A stretch of DNA of 64,000 bases from Caprella mutica. Its lineage: Eukaryota > Arthropoda > Malacostraca > Amphipoda > Caprellidae. The notes under the pieces were generated by a model. It ran no database searches. It was not told the origin of the DNA and saw only the letters and a program-made list of their open reading frames with translations. The stretch lies in contig CANNZV010000272.1 in assembly GCA_947561585.1 (NCBI GenBank), positions 186,001 through 250,000 on the forward strand, written 5' to 3'. Shown here one piece after another: positions 1 to 12,072 of the stretch. Position 1 is the stretch's first letter. Each line of letters starts with the position of its first letter. The translations under genes were made by a program, and so were the position numbers.

Positions 1-41
1 ATTTTTAACTTTATAAACTTGTTACCTATAAGCTAATAACT

Positions 42-2288
42 ATGGCCCCACCCAAGTCTAAACTGCAGCAGGGCATGACGTCTGAGGAGATTCGTGAAAT
101 GGTTGAACATTTGAATGAAGAGTATGAAACTCCTCAGGTGATTCAAGAGTTGGAGAGGGCTGCCGAGCAACTGGAATACTCGGATGAGGACGTTTTCGCC
201 TCCGCACTGATTAGAGCTACCACTGTGTCATTTCCGTCACTACAACCGCTTGAGGAAATGCAGCCAGAAGGTGAAAATGAGCCCATTGTTGAGACGGAAT
301 TCCTGCAATTAGGCGCCCCAACAGCTGACCCACTTGTAGGCACGACCACTGACCCACAGCCGGGCACGTCTGTAATAGTTGTAGATTTCTCAAGCGATGA
401 AGAAGATCACCTTGAGTCGCAGGACGAATTGTTGCCAACGAGCGTACTTGCTGCTGCTGTTTCTCTTCGGGCCCGAATCCCAACCGAGAACGAAGGGGGC
501 GACATTTCTGCTGGGAGCAGAGTGAGAGAGAGGAAGCTCATCCTACCACTGAGCAGTAGGGAGAGGCTAAACTGGAAGAAAGCTACAGGAAAGGACAGCT
601 CCTCGCTCCTTGACGTTCAAACCCAGTAACACGGGGATTCAGGTGCCCATCCCCGATGACTTTGATGAGCTGGCTGCGTTGATGTTATTCTTGCACGACG
701 ACCTATGGAAAATCATTGCCGATGAAAGCAACAGATATTACCACCAGAAGAAGAAAGAAAATGCTGTGAAAGCCCCTATCACAACAGCAGAGGCTCGTTG
801 CTACATTGGGATTATGATCCTATTTGGTCTTCAAACCCCTCCTAACATCCGGACACCGTGGTCACGTGACTCTACATTCCGTAATGACATCATCTCATCC
901 AGCATGTCATTGAACAGATTCCTGCATATCCACGAACATTTCCACCTTGTAGATAATAGTACTCTGCCGACCAGTGACACAACTGAGTACAAGACAAGTC
1001 GCGTCATGTCATTACTTGGGCCACTACAGGAAAAATGCTGCTCTGTATACAAGGCGGAGTCTCGGGAACTGGCAATTGACGAAGGCAGCATGGGATGGAA
1101 AGGACACGGTGCCATGCGACAGTATAATCCGAATAGCTTGTGGAGACCAGAACAGGGTACCTCTCCAACATCCTTCTTCATGACAACACGAAGAGGACTG
1201 TAGATGAAGTTGTGTTGACACTCCTTGACTGCTCTCCTTACAAGAAGCATGAAGGCTACGCCCTATACACCGACAGATTCTACACATCATCTGATCTGTT
1301 TTGGCACCTGCGGTCTAAACTTGGCTTCGATGCAACAGGGACCTGCATGTCAAACAGGCATCAATACCCTAAAGATCTGAAGATCGGTAAGGGAACAGCC
1401 AAGACACCCAAGGGTGAAGTTACTAGCTTCACAACAGCAAAAGGAGGGCACCGTATGATTGCCATGAAGTGGAGAGATTCAAAAGATGTGTTTATGCTCT
1501 CCACTGAGCACAGTGAGACTATCTTGGATTGTACCAGTCAAAAAAGTCGTGTACCAGCGAGGAAACCTGAAATGGTACTGGAGTACAACAAGTACATGGG
1601 CGGCGTGGATCTCAATGACTATCTGGAATCGAAGTACTCTCCCTGTCGTGCCACACGGAAAATGTGGAAGAAGCTCGCATTGTACCTCATTAGTACGGCC
1701 ATTACTAATGAGTACATTATTTACCGGATGGTCAAGAAGGAATTACAGGTGTCGCAGAGCGCTCACTATGCCTTCATTGATAGACTCGGCAACATGATGA
1801 TGGCAATGTCTGACAGCAATGTCTTAGGAATGGTGCCACCCGTGAATGTCAGCATTGGACACATTCCCGCGGCATACGCTCCAGTCCCCAATTCAGTCCA
1901 CAAGTCCTCAACATGTGAGACAAAACGAGCACAGCACCGCTGCCAGATGCAAGGATGCAAATCCAAGTCTATTTTCTACTGCGTTGAATGCAATAAATGC
2001 CTGTGCATCAAAGGCAACAGCATGTGTTTCAGTCGCTACCACAAAGAGCTGAAACACATTGCACGAGTCGCAGTGGCACCTCCAGCTCCTCAGGAGGAGG
2101 ATTCGCCCTCAGCAGAGGAGGAGCGCCATATAAACAATCATCCACAACGTCGCTCTCTTCCTCTTCGTCGTGGAACAAAAAGACCTGCTCCACCTGACAC
2201 CGAACCTGCACCTTCCCCATCCGGCGGCGAAAAGAGGCAATCTGGCCGAAATAAAAAATGTGTCAACTTGTCTGGGGACAACCAGTAG
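42..2288 (+). pseudogene. piggyBac-type transposase, broken by two frame changes
   Basis: A cut-and-paste DDE transposase of the piggyBac family in three pieces. ATG at 42 opens an acidic N-terminal part that runs out of frame at about 600. The core continues in a second frame (about 610-1135) and returns to the first frame from about 1140 to TAG 2286-2288. The four expected catalytic Asp codons are visible: 1078-1080 (LAIDEGSMG), 1272-1274 (YTDRFYTSS), 1608-1610 and 1617-1619 (GGVDLND). The C-terminal Cys/His-rich zinc-binding domain spans about 1941-2042. At about 1134 the reading jumps from QYNPNS to ETRTGYLSN. The stretch that normally joins these blocks is missing, so this looks like a short deletion plus frame change, not a sequencing slip. 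The break near 600 could be an indel. The terminal repeats are not recognisable, and the 5' end may lie outside the window. Confidence 0.9.
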
Positions 2289-2720
2289 GAGTGAAGATGT
2301 CAGGGGCAGAGGGGTGTGAAGGGACACTTGTTTACTCTAATTTACAGGATTTTGTACATTCATATGATTTACCATTTATTTTTGTTGGTTATATATTGTT
2401 TTCTGCATTTTTATTTTATTTTACACCTTGTTCTACGAATATGGTCACAGTTACCAATAAATTAACATCTGCATCGTGTAGAGCACTAATTTATTATTAT
2501 ATGTAACTTTAACATGTATACCAGTGATATTAAACGTCTGATTGTTTTTACAGTAAAACATTTTAGGCAGTTATTATGAATATACATATTTTTCCAGAAA
2601 ATTGCTCATAATTTCTGAATTATTAGAGTTAGAGGAAAAATGAAGACATCGTCAGATTTAGCATAAAAAACTCTATTTAAATACATCATAAAATATCATG
2701 AAAATACCATATAAAAAAAT
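2289..2720 (+). other. AT-rich 3' flank of the piggyBac copy
   Basis: No protein-coding signal. It holds a possible polyadenylation hexamer AATAAA at 2456-2461, about 170 bases past the transposase stop. I could not identify a 3' terminal repeat or TTAA boundary pairing with the left end. Confidence 0.35.
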
Positions 2721-3772
2721 GGCATATGTTCTCCAAAACATATTTTATTCGATCATCTGCGGACTTTGGGCCATTATTTCACAAATTTTGTCAAACTTTC
2801 AGAATTTCGGTTCTGATTTTTAAAGTTAAATCGTTCTTATAACGCTTATAAGCCTCAAAATTAATAATGTCATTTTTATAGTCCTATAAAGAGTGCATGC
2901 TTTTTGTTATTATCAATCAGCATGCAGTCCGTAATCCACGGCTTACTCAATCTGCCCCGTGAAAGCTGCTTTCGACGAACTGGACATGTAAGGTTATAAA
3001 TATTATTAAGACATGAAGATAACTCTACATCAAGCAGATCTACATCGTTGAGATAGTCAAAAACTAATTCAAATCTTCTACTCAAGTTATTAAGACTTGC
3101 ACTAGAGTGGTCTCTGAAAAATTTCGTAAATCTATGATGAATTGATTCATTCACATTACATTTGATTACAGTAATTACAGGATAATGATCAGTAATGTTT
3201 ATCAAGAAAATTCTGGACAGAGTATCATTGAGTTCATTCATCCATATATGTATGGTCTAAACAACTTCCACCGTTGTTACTTGGTCTGGTGACATCGTCA
3301 TTAGTGGAATGAAAAACAATGAAAAAAAATTATTAAGAAGATCAGAACTAGACGACTGAGATCTCAGAATATCACCACTGACACATACGGGAACAAACGA
3401 ATGCATAAGAGTTGAAATATCAAATAAGAAAAATTATCAATAACACCACTTTGGGGTTTGTGCAGGCCTATTACCCTTAACTTATCATGGTTTCCAATAG
3501 ATACCACGCAGAGCAAATTTTAACATCTGAGTTACACTTGTTAAAGCCAGTTTACACATATATCGAAATACCGCCACCCAACCTGTGTCTCTGATACTAC
3601 TATTATACTTGGTTTAATGTGAAGCCTGTCTATGAAATCAGTAAAAGAGTCATAATTAGCACGCAATGATCATACATTCTGGTGCAGCAAAAACAAATCT
3701 CTACTATCACGAGAATTATCATTAAACAGATCAACAGAGTACGTATCACATGAATTAGTCGTCAACATTACT
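2720..3772 (-). pseudogene. LINE ORF2 remnant: endonuclease domain and linker to the RT
   Basis: Minus-strand remains of ORF2 of a jockey/CR1-type non-LTR retrotransposon. Reading down from about 3772, the apurinic-type endonuclease start is visible as LLHQNV(stop)SLRANYDSF followed by PSIIVVSETQ. The QNVRSL block has TGA in place of Arg. Later comes NNGGSCLDHTYM (about 3240-3290), the usual LDHI-type endonuclease block. A frame change follows, then a 121-codon open stretch (2876-3241) with DHYPVITVI and KPWITDCM, and a further piece with YKRYKNDLTLKIRTEI to about 2790. The reverse transcriptase core is absent, so the copy is truncated here. Nicking activity is inferred from family only; this copy is inactive. 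Confidence 0.8.
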
Positions 3773-3862
3773 CAATTCTCTCAGATTTCCTATTTCCTAG
3801 GGAACTGTTTAACTTGGAATTGAGTTTTTGAGTAAAAAATATCCACAGGCAAAGATATAGCA

Positions 3863-4725
3863 TTGTCAAAAATAGATGAACTGTTAGAATTGTTCCCAGA
3901 TAAGTATTCAACACACTCCAATTCCTCCATTGATTCGCTAACAATCACTTATTTTCCTTCATTCGCTAGTTTCCGTACGTTCTTTTTGGTAATTTTCTTT
4001 GTGAAATCAGACCTCTTGAAGATTGCAATTGATGAGCAGGTACTACTGTTTCTCTTTTCAGGTGTAGAAGGGGGAGTAGTACGAAGGGGGGTATCGTCGT
4101 TAAGGGTATCTTCCATGATTAAAGGGTGGAGCAGGGGCAATGTATGGATGAATTTAGTAACGGATAAGGGGGGTTTGTTCTTAAATGTTGAGAGAGAAGA
4201 CAACTTTACTTGGGGAAGAATATTTTCTTCCAATAGTGCATTCAGAAGGGATATCAATAGTTTTCTCAAGCGCAATAGCAACAAGAATCCTCGCTTTGAT
4301 AGTATAATTCACCATCATTTCACCGGTTCTACAGCCTCAGAGTAACTTGAAAACGCCTTACCATGTCCTATAGCTCCGTAGTAACTTGTAGCCGCTTCAG
4401 GTAATTTGTAACTTTTCTTATGGGACAGCTAAATGCCAGTGTATGATGTGTAGAGTTGCGGCAGTTTACACATTTTCTAACATTAGGTGTAGGACAGCTT
4501 CTATGATCATGTTCGATACTGCTACAGTTCGAGCAAATCTGATAAGTGGATTGGAATGTACAATTTGCAACCAAATGCTCCCCGATGGCACAGCATCTAT
4601 AGCAAAAAGAAATCTGCACATATGCTTCAATTTTCAAGTCCTTTAGATTTATACTGAGATTGAACAGATAAAATGCTTCTAATAGAGATTTATGGGCAAT
4701 GTCCTCGAAATATCCTCAAACTATC
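3863..4725 (-). pseudogene. LINE ORF1 (Gag-like) with CCHC zinc knuckles
   Basis: Lies just upstream, on the minus strand, of the endonuclease remnant, in the expected ORF1-ORF2 order. The frame from about 4725 reads through HKSLLEAFYLFNLSINLKDL into an 89-codon open stretch (4368-4637). That stretch holds three knuckle-like clusters: CYRCCAIGEHLVANC, CSNCSSIEHDHRSC and CVNCRNSTHHTLAFSC. This Cys/His spacing is typical of jockey/CR1-clade ORF1 proteins, which bind element RNA. A Ser/Thr/Pro-rich tail (3949-4284, with TPLRTTPPSTPEK) follows after a frame break. The RRM-like N-terminus is not visible. Confidence 0.78.
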
Positions 4726-6179
4726 ACTCCATACGCCAGCATTAATTTCACTGCATTCAATTTTCACACGAGGCATCACGATTCACGAAATCAGAGGATT
4801 GTTTATTAGTAGTGAATGAGGGCACTGGCTGGCAGTGAATTAAGCCTAGCTTAGGAAAGGCTAGGACTAAGTAGGTATATACCGCCAGGTGAAGATATGT
4901 ATATACACCACTAAAAAAGCAACACTTTATATATTTGAGAGGAAAAGTTTTGCATGTATATTCTCATCATTTTGTAATATTTTGACCCTAATATGTCATA
5001 ATTTGTCTTTTTTTTCAGTATTTCAATTTTTATAAAATTTTATTTTAATATTTTTTAATTTTATAAAATTTATCTACCAGAAGGTCTGTCATTCGAGGCA
5101 GTCTTCGTACTATAATACGTATACGTGCCTCAATAAAACATTGTTTTATAGTCATTTAAGATGGTTCCCGGAAAGATGCTCACAGGATGAGTGCCCACGC
5201 AGAAAAAAGCCCATAATGAAAAAACTTACAGGCATAAAAACCCACAAGGAAAAAGTCTACACTAGAGGTGAAACTTAAATTATACAATTTCTCACAGATA
5301 TATATGACAACGATATCAAAAACGATATCGGTAGCCATTTATGATAGCTATGCCTATCAGCTTTGTTATTGTTTTGAATTTTTCCGAGACATCTTAGTCT
5401 TTTTCTTCTCTTGAAATTCAAAGTGTAGAAAAAAAAATAACTTAAATTACATATAATAAAAATAAAGAACCAAATTTGACAAAGTTTGCAGTTTTATAAT
5501 CAGTAACCTTAGTTCCAATGAATAGATAAACATATCAAAACTCTAACTGAATATTTAGAAGTTGTGGCATTTTTTCCTTGCGATTAAAAAAAATAATTAA
5601 TTTAACTTATTATATAAAATGGAATAATCAAAAACTTTCAAAATTTTAATAAGGTTTTCGTAATAAAGTTCCATGGATGTGTTAAATTGAAAATGATCAT
5701 AATTATTCATTTGCATTGTAATTTTTATCATATACAAATTCCTCCAAAATGTTGTATGATCTGAGGTAGTGCAGCCTCTCCTAAATTTGGTGAGTATTCA
5801 CACCAATTTCTTATTATTTTTTAAAATATGCCATATATAATTTACCTTGTATGAATTGCTTTTAAACTAAATTCTTTAGCCCCACCATAAAACTGCATGA
5901 GTGAAATCCAACGTGAACCAATTCTTCACAATATTTATGATAGTAATCATGCAGTTGAATAAATTATATTTACAAAAAAAAAATTATTTCGTGTTCTCGA
6001 AATTATACGAAATCTGTTTAATATTTTCACAGTCCTAAGAAATACAAATATTTATATGAGACATGGCTCATTGAAGAGATGATGAGCAGTGATTTTAGAA
6101 AATTTCCTAAAGTTCTTTACAGCGAATTTATATGTATATAAATATATCTTATCAAACAAAAATGTTCATCTCGTTCAGC
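4726..6179. other. AT-rich interval, no gene seen
   Basis: No coding signal. The only local structure noted is a direct repeat of ACGATATC near 5310-5328 and several T- or A-runs. Confidence 0.5.
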
Positions 6180-7330
6180 AAAATATTTTCAGTTATTCAA
6201 CATACCTTTGTTACATCATAAATGTTAATTTTAGAATATAGCGAAAGGAATTCCGAATCAACTCCTTGCATTAGAGTACCAAACAAAGGTTAATATTACG
6301 CATAATGACAATGGTAAACTGTAGTTTTCTTTAGAATATTCTTTCAGTTCTTTTCGAATGGTGACAATTTCTCTGGCAAGGTGTTTAATACTCTCACGAG
6401 GGTAATAATAGGAGAATTGTATCGAATGATCTCATTAACTATTGCAATTGAAGCGGAAACATTTGTAATGGCAATGAGTTGCCGTGAAGTAAATAGAAAG
6501 AAACTTCATTTAGTGAATATTATATTATAAATGAGGGAAACTTGACCTATGATCATCCATATAATTTTTAAAAGTCCCCTCCAGGCACCGGAAAAGGAAA
6601 TTATTAATTAATATTGTAGAAAGGTCTATTCAAATAAAAATAAAATAAATTATATTTTGTTAGGCATGGTATTTGTAGGGAATTTTAATCTTTTATATCA
6701 ACAAGTTAATTAAACTCAACGTTGAAGGTTTTTGCTTTCAAGCTTTAAAATAGAGAGATTTCTATTCGAAAGCTTGAAAACAAAAATAAAACCTTCAACG
6801 TTGAGTTTATATAACCTCTTGATAATTGATATATGAGTATGAATCTTTTCAATCAAATTTTTATCTATTCTTCTCTGTTGATTTTGGTAGTTATATTTAA
6901 GTATAATTTAGCAGCATGATCCATGACAATTATTCTCATTCTAATTTTTCTCTACAAACTAATGTGTTTGAACATCTCAGACAGTTTAGGAGTGTCTGAA
7001 TTTCTCGTAAGAGTAACACCATTTCTTCTTGCTGAGGAGGTGTCCGTAATGGTGTGTGGGACACTCCTAATGTCCTTCCTTTATAGGTCCTATTGTGTCC
7101 TTCCATCTATTAGGAATAACCTGAGCAAATGAGCTGAAAAATTTAGGAACCACCGACAATTTCCAGAGAATTTCAGGCTTTAAAATGTCGCTTCTACATT
7201 TCAAGCTGCAAGTCTTCGGTATAAAATTTTACGATTTCTTCTGGAAAATAAAACAGGGATTTTAATTTGATTGAATTTCTCCTCTCTTGAAATGACACAG
7301 CTGCTCTTTTTTCTTTTTATTTATACCGGA
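6180..7330 (+). repeat. Dispersed repeat A, copy 1
   Basis: An interspersed repeat of about 1.1 kb without an intact ORF. Its first half (6190-6545) recurs at 17457-18370 in the same orientation and at 24440-24790 in reverse. The middle (6900-7000) recurs in reverse at 23750-23850. The last part (7108-7330) recurs at 28636-28870. Just before the last part (7060-7108) lie a few degenerate TGTCC-rich units, matching the site where copy 3 carries a 0.7-kb minisatellite. Most likely a nonautonomous DNA transposon. Its termini were not resolved. Confidence 0.7.
6711..6809. repeat. Imperfect palindrome inside repeat A
   Basis: Arms 6711-6746 and 6768-6809 are inverted copies, sharing AACTCAACGTTGAAGGTTTT and a CTTTCAAGCTTT block, around a short AT-rich loop. 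A single arm occurs alone at about 18890-18935 in repeat A copy 2, so the palindrome arose by inverted duplication or was halved there. Confidence 0.75.
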
Positions 7331-9860
7331 CTTTCATAAAATAATAACATATTTCGATCAGACTGATTCAAATTTCATCAATTTAAACGATAATTATTGT
7401 AAATAAACTGTAAATGAACTTCCGATGAAATGCATTAAAAAATGAAAATTTACATGATTGATGAGGTATTTGATTAACTGAAATGAATTAGTATTCACTG
7501 AAAGTAGAAGCTTCATTTAAGTATCACATATTCCTAATCTATCAATAATATACTAAATAATTTATATAAAATATCACATCTGGTATCATTGCCCAGCTAA
7601 ATTATTGATTAATAATATTGATTTTATTAAATTGGTCAATTCAGACATATTTATTCACTGTAGATATAATTAAAAAGGTTATGTTAATTTGTCACATTTA
7701 TTATTTACTAATTCTTGATCAAACTATTTCTAATAGTTCGATAAACCAAGTACTCGATATTGATGTTATTTTATAATCGAATTGCATCCAAAAGACGGAA
7801 TTAATGTTTTCTAGCCAAAGGTCATCCATTAGTCGTTCTAGCAGACTGCTAATAAAAGTTTCGCTCTCCACAAACCTTACTTTAGCTAATCAAAGCAACG
7901 TGTCGCAGTAAATTCTTTCACCTCCTCTGTATTCAATTAATTTCTTCTGATTCAACAAATTCTACACAACAAGAAATGAATTGCCACAGTTTCTAACGAA
8001 TTGAAAAACACACACAATGGGTTAAATATAGGTGACTAGAGAAAGAAATTTAATCGAATTTTCCTTATAAAAGAATTTTGTCACGTGCCTGATCATTTTC
8101 TATTCATTGAAGTTTTGAAATGATAAACCTGACAATCTTGGAGAGAAGAAAGCGTGAAATAAGCTTGTCGTATTCCATAGTTTTTCTCAGTCACTTGGAA
8201 ACAGGAATATCCTGTTTTTGGTAGATGATCCGGTATATTCTCAGTTTAGTACGCACACAAAAAGCTTCTTGAGTCTGTGTTTTTGGTTATTGCATTTCTA
8301 AGAACAAGCAGATCGATTCACAACAAAAACTAGAAAATTGCAATGTTTTTAACCGTAAGAATGCAGTTCTGTGACTGTTGAAGCTGCCATAAAATTGGAG
8401 GACTGAAAATGGATGAATTAGACCCACGAAATATCTTCATTTCGTGGGTCTCATTACCTTAATATCTCATGTATTGAAGAATGCATAGCCATCGATTATT
8501 TCCAGCTTATTTTCTGCACAATAATTGGATTTAAGAATAGACAATTACCAAAATCCCATAAATGAAATCTCAGATTCAAAGTCCCACTCCCTCTCTCTTG
8601 CATCATTAAACTACATGCATGTTATAGAAGCGTAATTAAATACACATGTCTGTTTATCTTAATAGTAAGGGAAGATATAGACATAAACGCAAAGACAGCT
8701 CTTTTATAAAAAATACAAATCTGAGTACAGGAAGAATGATTTTAATAATATATGAAAAAATATTGGCACCGACAGATCTAAACTGTACTAAGTATTGAAC
8801 GAATAAATCAATGAATCTGAAGTTATTGAAACTTATATGTGACATCGAATGTTTAAATACCGAGGCCTGATCGCACAAAACTTTACAGTTCACCATCCAT
8901 ACAATATCTATTTTCAATGAATATAAATAATAAGGAAAATGAAAAGACTGATTTGAAATATTATTACTTACTTACTTACTTTGAATACTGAAATACAATT
9001 TACTTAGAACACTGAATTTTTATCGTTATTGTTGTTATAATTTAACAAGTGAAGCACAAATGTACTCTTCTAATTGGAAATAAAATCAAGTAAATCATAG
9101 AAGTTAACTTAGACTAGAGAAATAATCAATAGCTTTTAAATTAACTGTAAGTCTAATTATAAAAACATACTCGTTTCTTCTCTATATTGAATTCATTATA
9201 ACTTTTAAATTAAATTAGCTACACATTTTGATGAAAAAGTGAGAGGAATTATTGCACGGATTAATCCTTATCTTGAAAATGAATTCTTTTCAATGAATTA
9301 TATGAAAACAAATGTTCGAAATTGAAAAATCAGAAATAATGCGAACTGCTTTCAATATTATCGAGAATAGGAAATTTTATTCATTCCATGATATGAATGA
9401 ATAAAAAGAGTTCGTTCATCTTACATTACCTCAGTCTTATTCTCATTATTTTTCATAAACTGAAGACTTTCAAAGGAACTGTGAATAAATCAGTGAAATT
9501 GAGCAACTATTTTTGAATGAAAATGAGAGTATTTTTGTAAGGTTTGGGAAATTCTATCTTGAATAATTAGTTGTGGCAGTTCAAAAAATAATTTCTGGTT
9601 TTATGGTAAAATACTTGGTGATATTCTATCTATTTAAAAGCCTAATAATATTATTTATATCATTATTATATTAGGTATATCATTATTAAGATGATATATT
9701 ATATCATTAATAGATTTTAAATTGGGACTGTGAAAGAACTTAACCCTACAATAAAACACAAAGTTGTTTGAAAATTACTACCAATTACTTACAGTAATAG
9801 TGACAAGATATTTCATTTTAATAATCAAGGGGGGAGGGGGGTTTTTCTCTCCTCCCTTTT
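7331..9860. other. AT-rich interval, no gene seen
   Basis: About 2.5 kb with only short chance ORFs. The one sharp structure is the perfect hairpin at 8420-8451. A short TTAC microsatellite run lies near 8965-8980. Confidence 0.5.
8420..8451. other. Perfect 13-bp stem hairpin with 6-nt loop
   Basis: Stem AGACCCACGAAAT (8420-8432) pairs without mismatch with ATTTCGTGGGTCT (8439-8451) around ATCTTC. It is more GC-rich than its surroundings and I see no second copy in the window. Function unknown. Confidence 0.7.
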
Positions 9861-10133
9861 TCAGAATGACTTATCAGCCATGCATCGACAGATTTTGCCA
9901 TCTTTAATTACCACTCGAGGCTCGATTTGTTGATCCAAGTAGTAATGTTCGATTGGATTCAGATCGGGGTTATTGGCTGACCAGTTCATTAACAAGTCAT
10001 TTATGAATTCATTACCCTTCAACCAATCTTCTGCGTACTTAGATCCATAACATTGCCTTGCATAAATTCCAATCTTCCTCTTCTGTTGTTTCCTTGAACT
10101 TTGAGCCAAAAAAGTATAATTATCTAAAAACAT
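9861..10133 (-). pseudogene. Tc1/mariner-type transposase C-terminal fragment, inverted copy 1
   Basis: A 90-codon open stretch ending in the catalytic block WSANNPDLNPIEHYY, the DDE_3-type transposase signature with Glu as third catalytic residue. The second-Asp motif is damaged (RQCYGSK where copy 2 has IQDNAHSHGSK). The N-terminal DNA-binding part is absent. It faces the copy at 10216-10530. Confidence 0.75.
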
Positions 10134-10215
10134 TGCAGAATTAAGTTTTGCACCATTTTTAACATTAAATGGGCCGTTAACCTCGTTTCCAACAATTATT
10201 CCTTAAGATTATTTT

Positions 10216-10530
10216 CAATAGATGGTGTAAAAATTAATTCTGTTGACTATTGTCATCCTTGGCTCAATGCTCAAGGAAACAACAGAAAAGAAAGATTGAA
10301 ATTTATACAAGACAATGCTCACAGTCATGGATCTAAGTACACAGAAGATTGGTTGAAGGATAAAGACTTCATAAATGACTTGTTAATGAACTGTTCAGCC
10401 AATAGCCCTAATCTGAATCCAATAGATAATTACTGTAGCATCCCTAAATCTGTGGTTTGCAAAGATGTTAAGCAATAGTACTCATTAAGTTGACAAAATC
10501 CGTCGATACATGGCTGATAAGTCACTCAGT
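10216..10530 (+). pseudogene. Tc1/mariner-type transposase C-terminal fragment, inverted copy 2
   Basis: The frame reads DGVKINSVDYCHPWL then KFIQDNAHSHGSKYTEDWL and SANSPNLNPIDNYC. The second catalytic Asp is in QDN and the third position is Asp in NPID. There are 37 residues between them, which would class it as DD37D-like; copy 1 has Glu there. It diverges from copy 1 at many sites, so the inverted pair is old. The ending CATGGCTGATAAGTCA matches the start of copy 1. Confidence 0.72.
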
Positions 10531-10918
10531 AAAAGGGTATGAGTGTAAACTAATTACAACCTTAAAACTGCGGTAAAGCCAGCTGGTTATATCTTATCAA
10601 AGTTGTAATACAAATGTAATGATAATTTATGTTTTTTCATTGCTTAATGTTTTTTTTATATTTCTTGTTTTATAATCCATAAATTATGAATTTGCAAAAG
10701 AACTCGGAACAGTGAATTTTTATGTTTGTCTAATAATATTAAGAAATATAATAAATTATGAATTTTCACTATTATTTTTTCATATAACCTTTAGAAAAGA
10801 ATTTTTTCAAATAATATAATGAAGAAGTTGTTAAATTTGGGAACAGGACAAAATCCCCCTCTGGATGCAGACAGACAGACTTTAATAAGTTTGGAAGTCA
10901 TGTTGTTTACAAACAAAG

Positions 10919-11366
10919 TATCAAGAAGATGCTGACTTTACAGTTAAGATGCGTATGATAGCAGCATTATCTTTTGTTCTTCCTGACGATATTGAAACTG
11001 TGTTTTACACGTTATCGGATCTAATACCAGAAGGAGGAGTTCAGATATTGAATTATTTTGAGGATGTTTATATTGGGAGGCAATAACGTGAAACCAGTCG
11101 GCCTCCATCATTTATAGTATCTTTGTGGAACACCCACTGTAGAACTAATGACCATCAACCTCGAACTAATAACATCGTCGAAGCTGGGCACAGACGGTTT
11201 TTTCTCATTGTGTGGTTATTCACATCAACATATTTTTAAGTTCTTTGACTTAATTAAAACAGAAATGAAATATCAGGACTGCCGGGTGACTCAACATTGT
11301 TCTGGTCATGAGCCTCAACCACGCAGAAAAAAACGAATAAAGAAGATTACGGCCCGATGTTAAAAA
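10919..11366 (+). pseudogene. Mutator-like (MULE) transposase C-terminal remnant
   Basis: The frame from 10919 reads YQEDADFTVKMRMIAALSFV, then IPEGGVQILNYFEDVYIGRQ, an in-frame TAA (11084-11086), then PPSFIVSLWN and PRTNNIVEAGHRRFF. This order (YFEDTYIG block, then W-N, then R-TNN-VE-H) is the C-terminal half of MULE transposases common in insects. The frame shifts near 11220, and a second frame gives FKFFDLIKTEMKYQDCRVTQ and a basic PRRKKRIKK tail before TAA at about 11361. The N-terminal half with its FLYWCH finger and the first catalytic residues is missing. Confidence 0.78.
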
Positions 11367-11897
11367 TATTCCTATATGAAGATTTTTTGCAAAACATTGA
11401 AAGCAACTTAATTAAAAAACCTTTCCTCCATTTTACGTTTGACTGTATCAAATATTTTGTCTTGAATTCTTTAATGTTTTAATATTTATTAACTCCAGAT
11501 AATAAACTGAAGATACTGAACTCCATATACTCATCTATATTATTTGAATTTGATTGCAGCACTGTCCCTTCTAGTTTAGAAGGTAATAGCGATATTATTA
11601 TTTAAAGAAAAGTTGTTGTAAATACTTAACTGTACTAAAGGCACTTTAACTATTGTTATAATGTAATAATACAAGGCAAATTATATGATACATTGCCAAA
11701 TCGCATTTTTATTTCATTATGTTGGACATGGGCATGAATTAATTAACTATATTACTATATCATAGTTACCCTGAAAAATCAATGAGACAGTTTTAAATAA
11801 AAATTAACAAAATAAACTGATTCTTTATTAGTAAATTTTAAAATTAAATCATTAAACTGTTTATATGACAAATCCTAACTTTAATTGATATAAAGAC

Positions 11898-12072
11898 CCA
11901 AGGGGGATTTCGTCCGGCGGGGGATTTTGTCCGAATGGGGTATTTGTCCGGATGGGGTATTTGTCTGAATGGGGTATTTGTCCGGAGGGGGTATTTGTCC
12001 GAAGGAGGTAATTGTCCGCAGGGGGTATTTGTCCGGAGGGGGATTTTGTCCGGAGGGGGGTTTTGTCCGGAT
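11898..12072 (+). repeat. Tandem 19-20 bp array GGGGTATTTGTCCG at the MULE right end
   Basis: Nine or so degenerate units alternate GGGGGATTTTGTCCGG and GGGGTATTTGTCCGGA. They form the right terminus of the MULE copy and are inverted relative to the single unit at its left end. Confidence 0.85.

Larger units (their letters stand above)
10846..12072 (+). mobile_element. Mutator-like element with minisatellite terminus
   Basis: The left end carries GGACAAAATCCCCCTCTGGA (10846-10865). The right end is a tandem array whose last units are the inverse of this, with GGGGGATTTTGTCC. Between them lies a Mutator-like transposase remnant. I did not find a convincing target duplication, so exact ends are uncertain by tens of bases. 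Confidence 0.7.

Noticed and set aside
143..483. Minus-strand ORFs over the piggyBac region
   Set aside because: Shadows of the transposase; no family resemblance.
3863..4345. 160-codon plus-strand ORF
   Set aside because: Antisense to the LINE ORF1 remnant, which has recognisable zinc knuckles on the minus strand.
9948..9960. Possible tRNA B-box (GTTCGATTGGATTC)
   Set aside because: No A-box or cloverleaf around it, and it lies within the transposase fragment.
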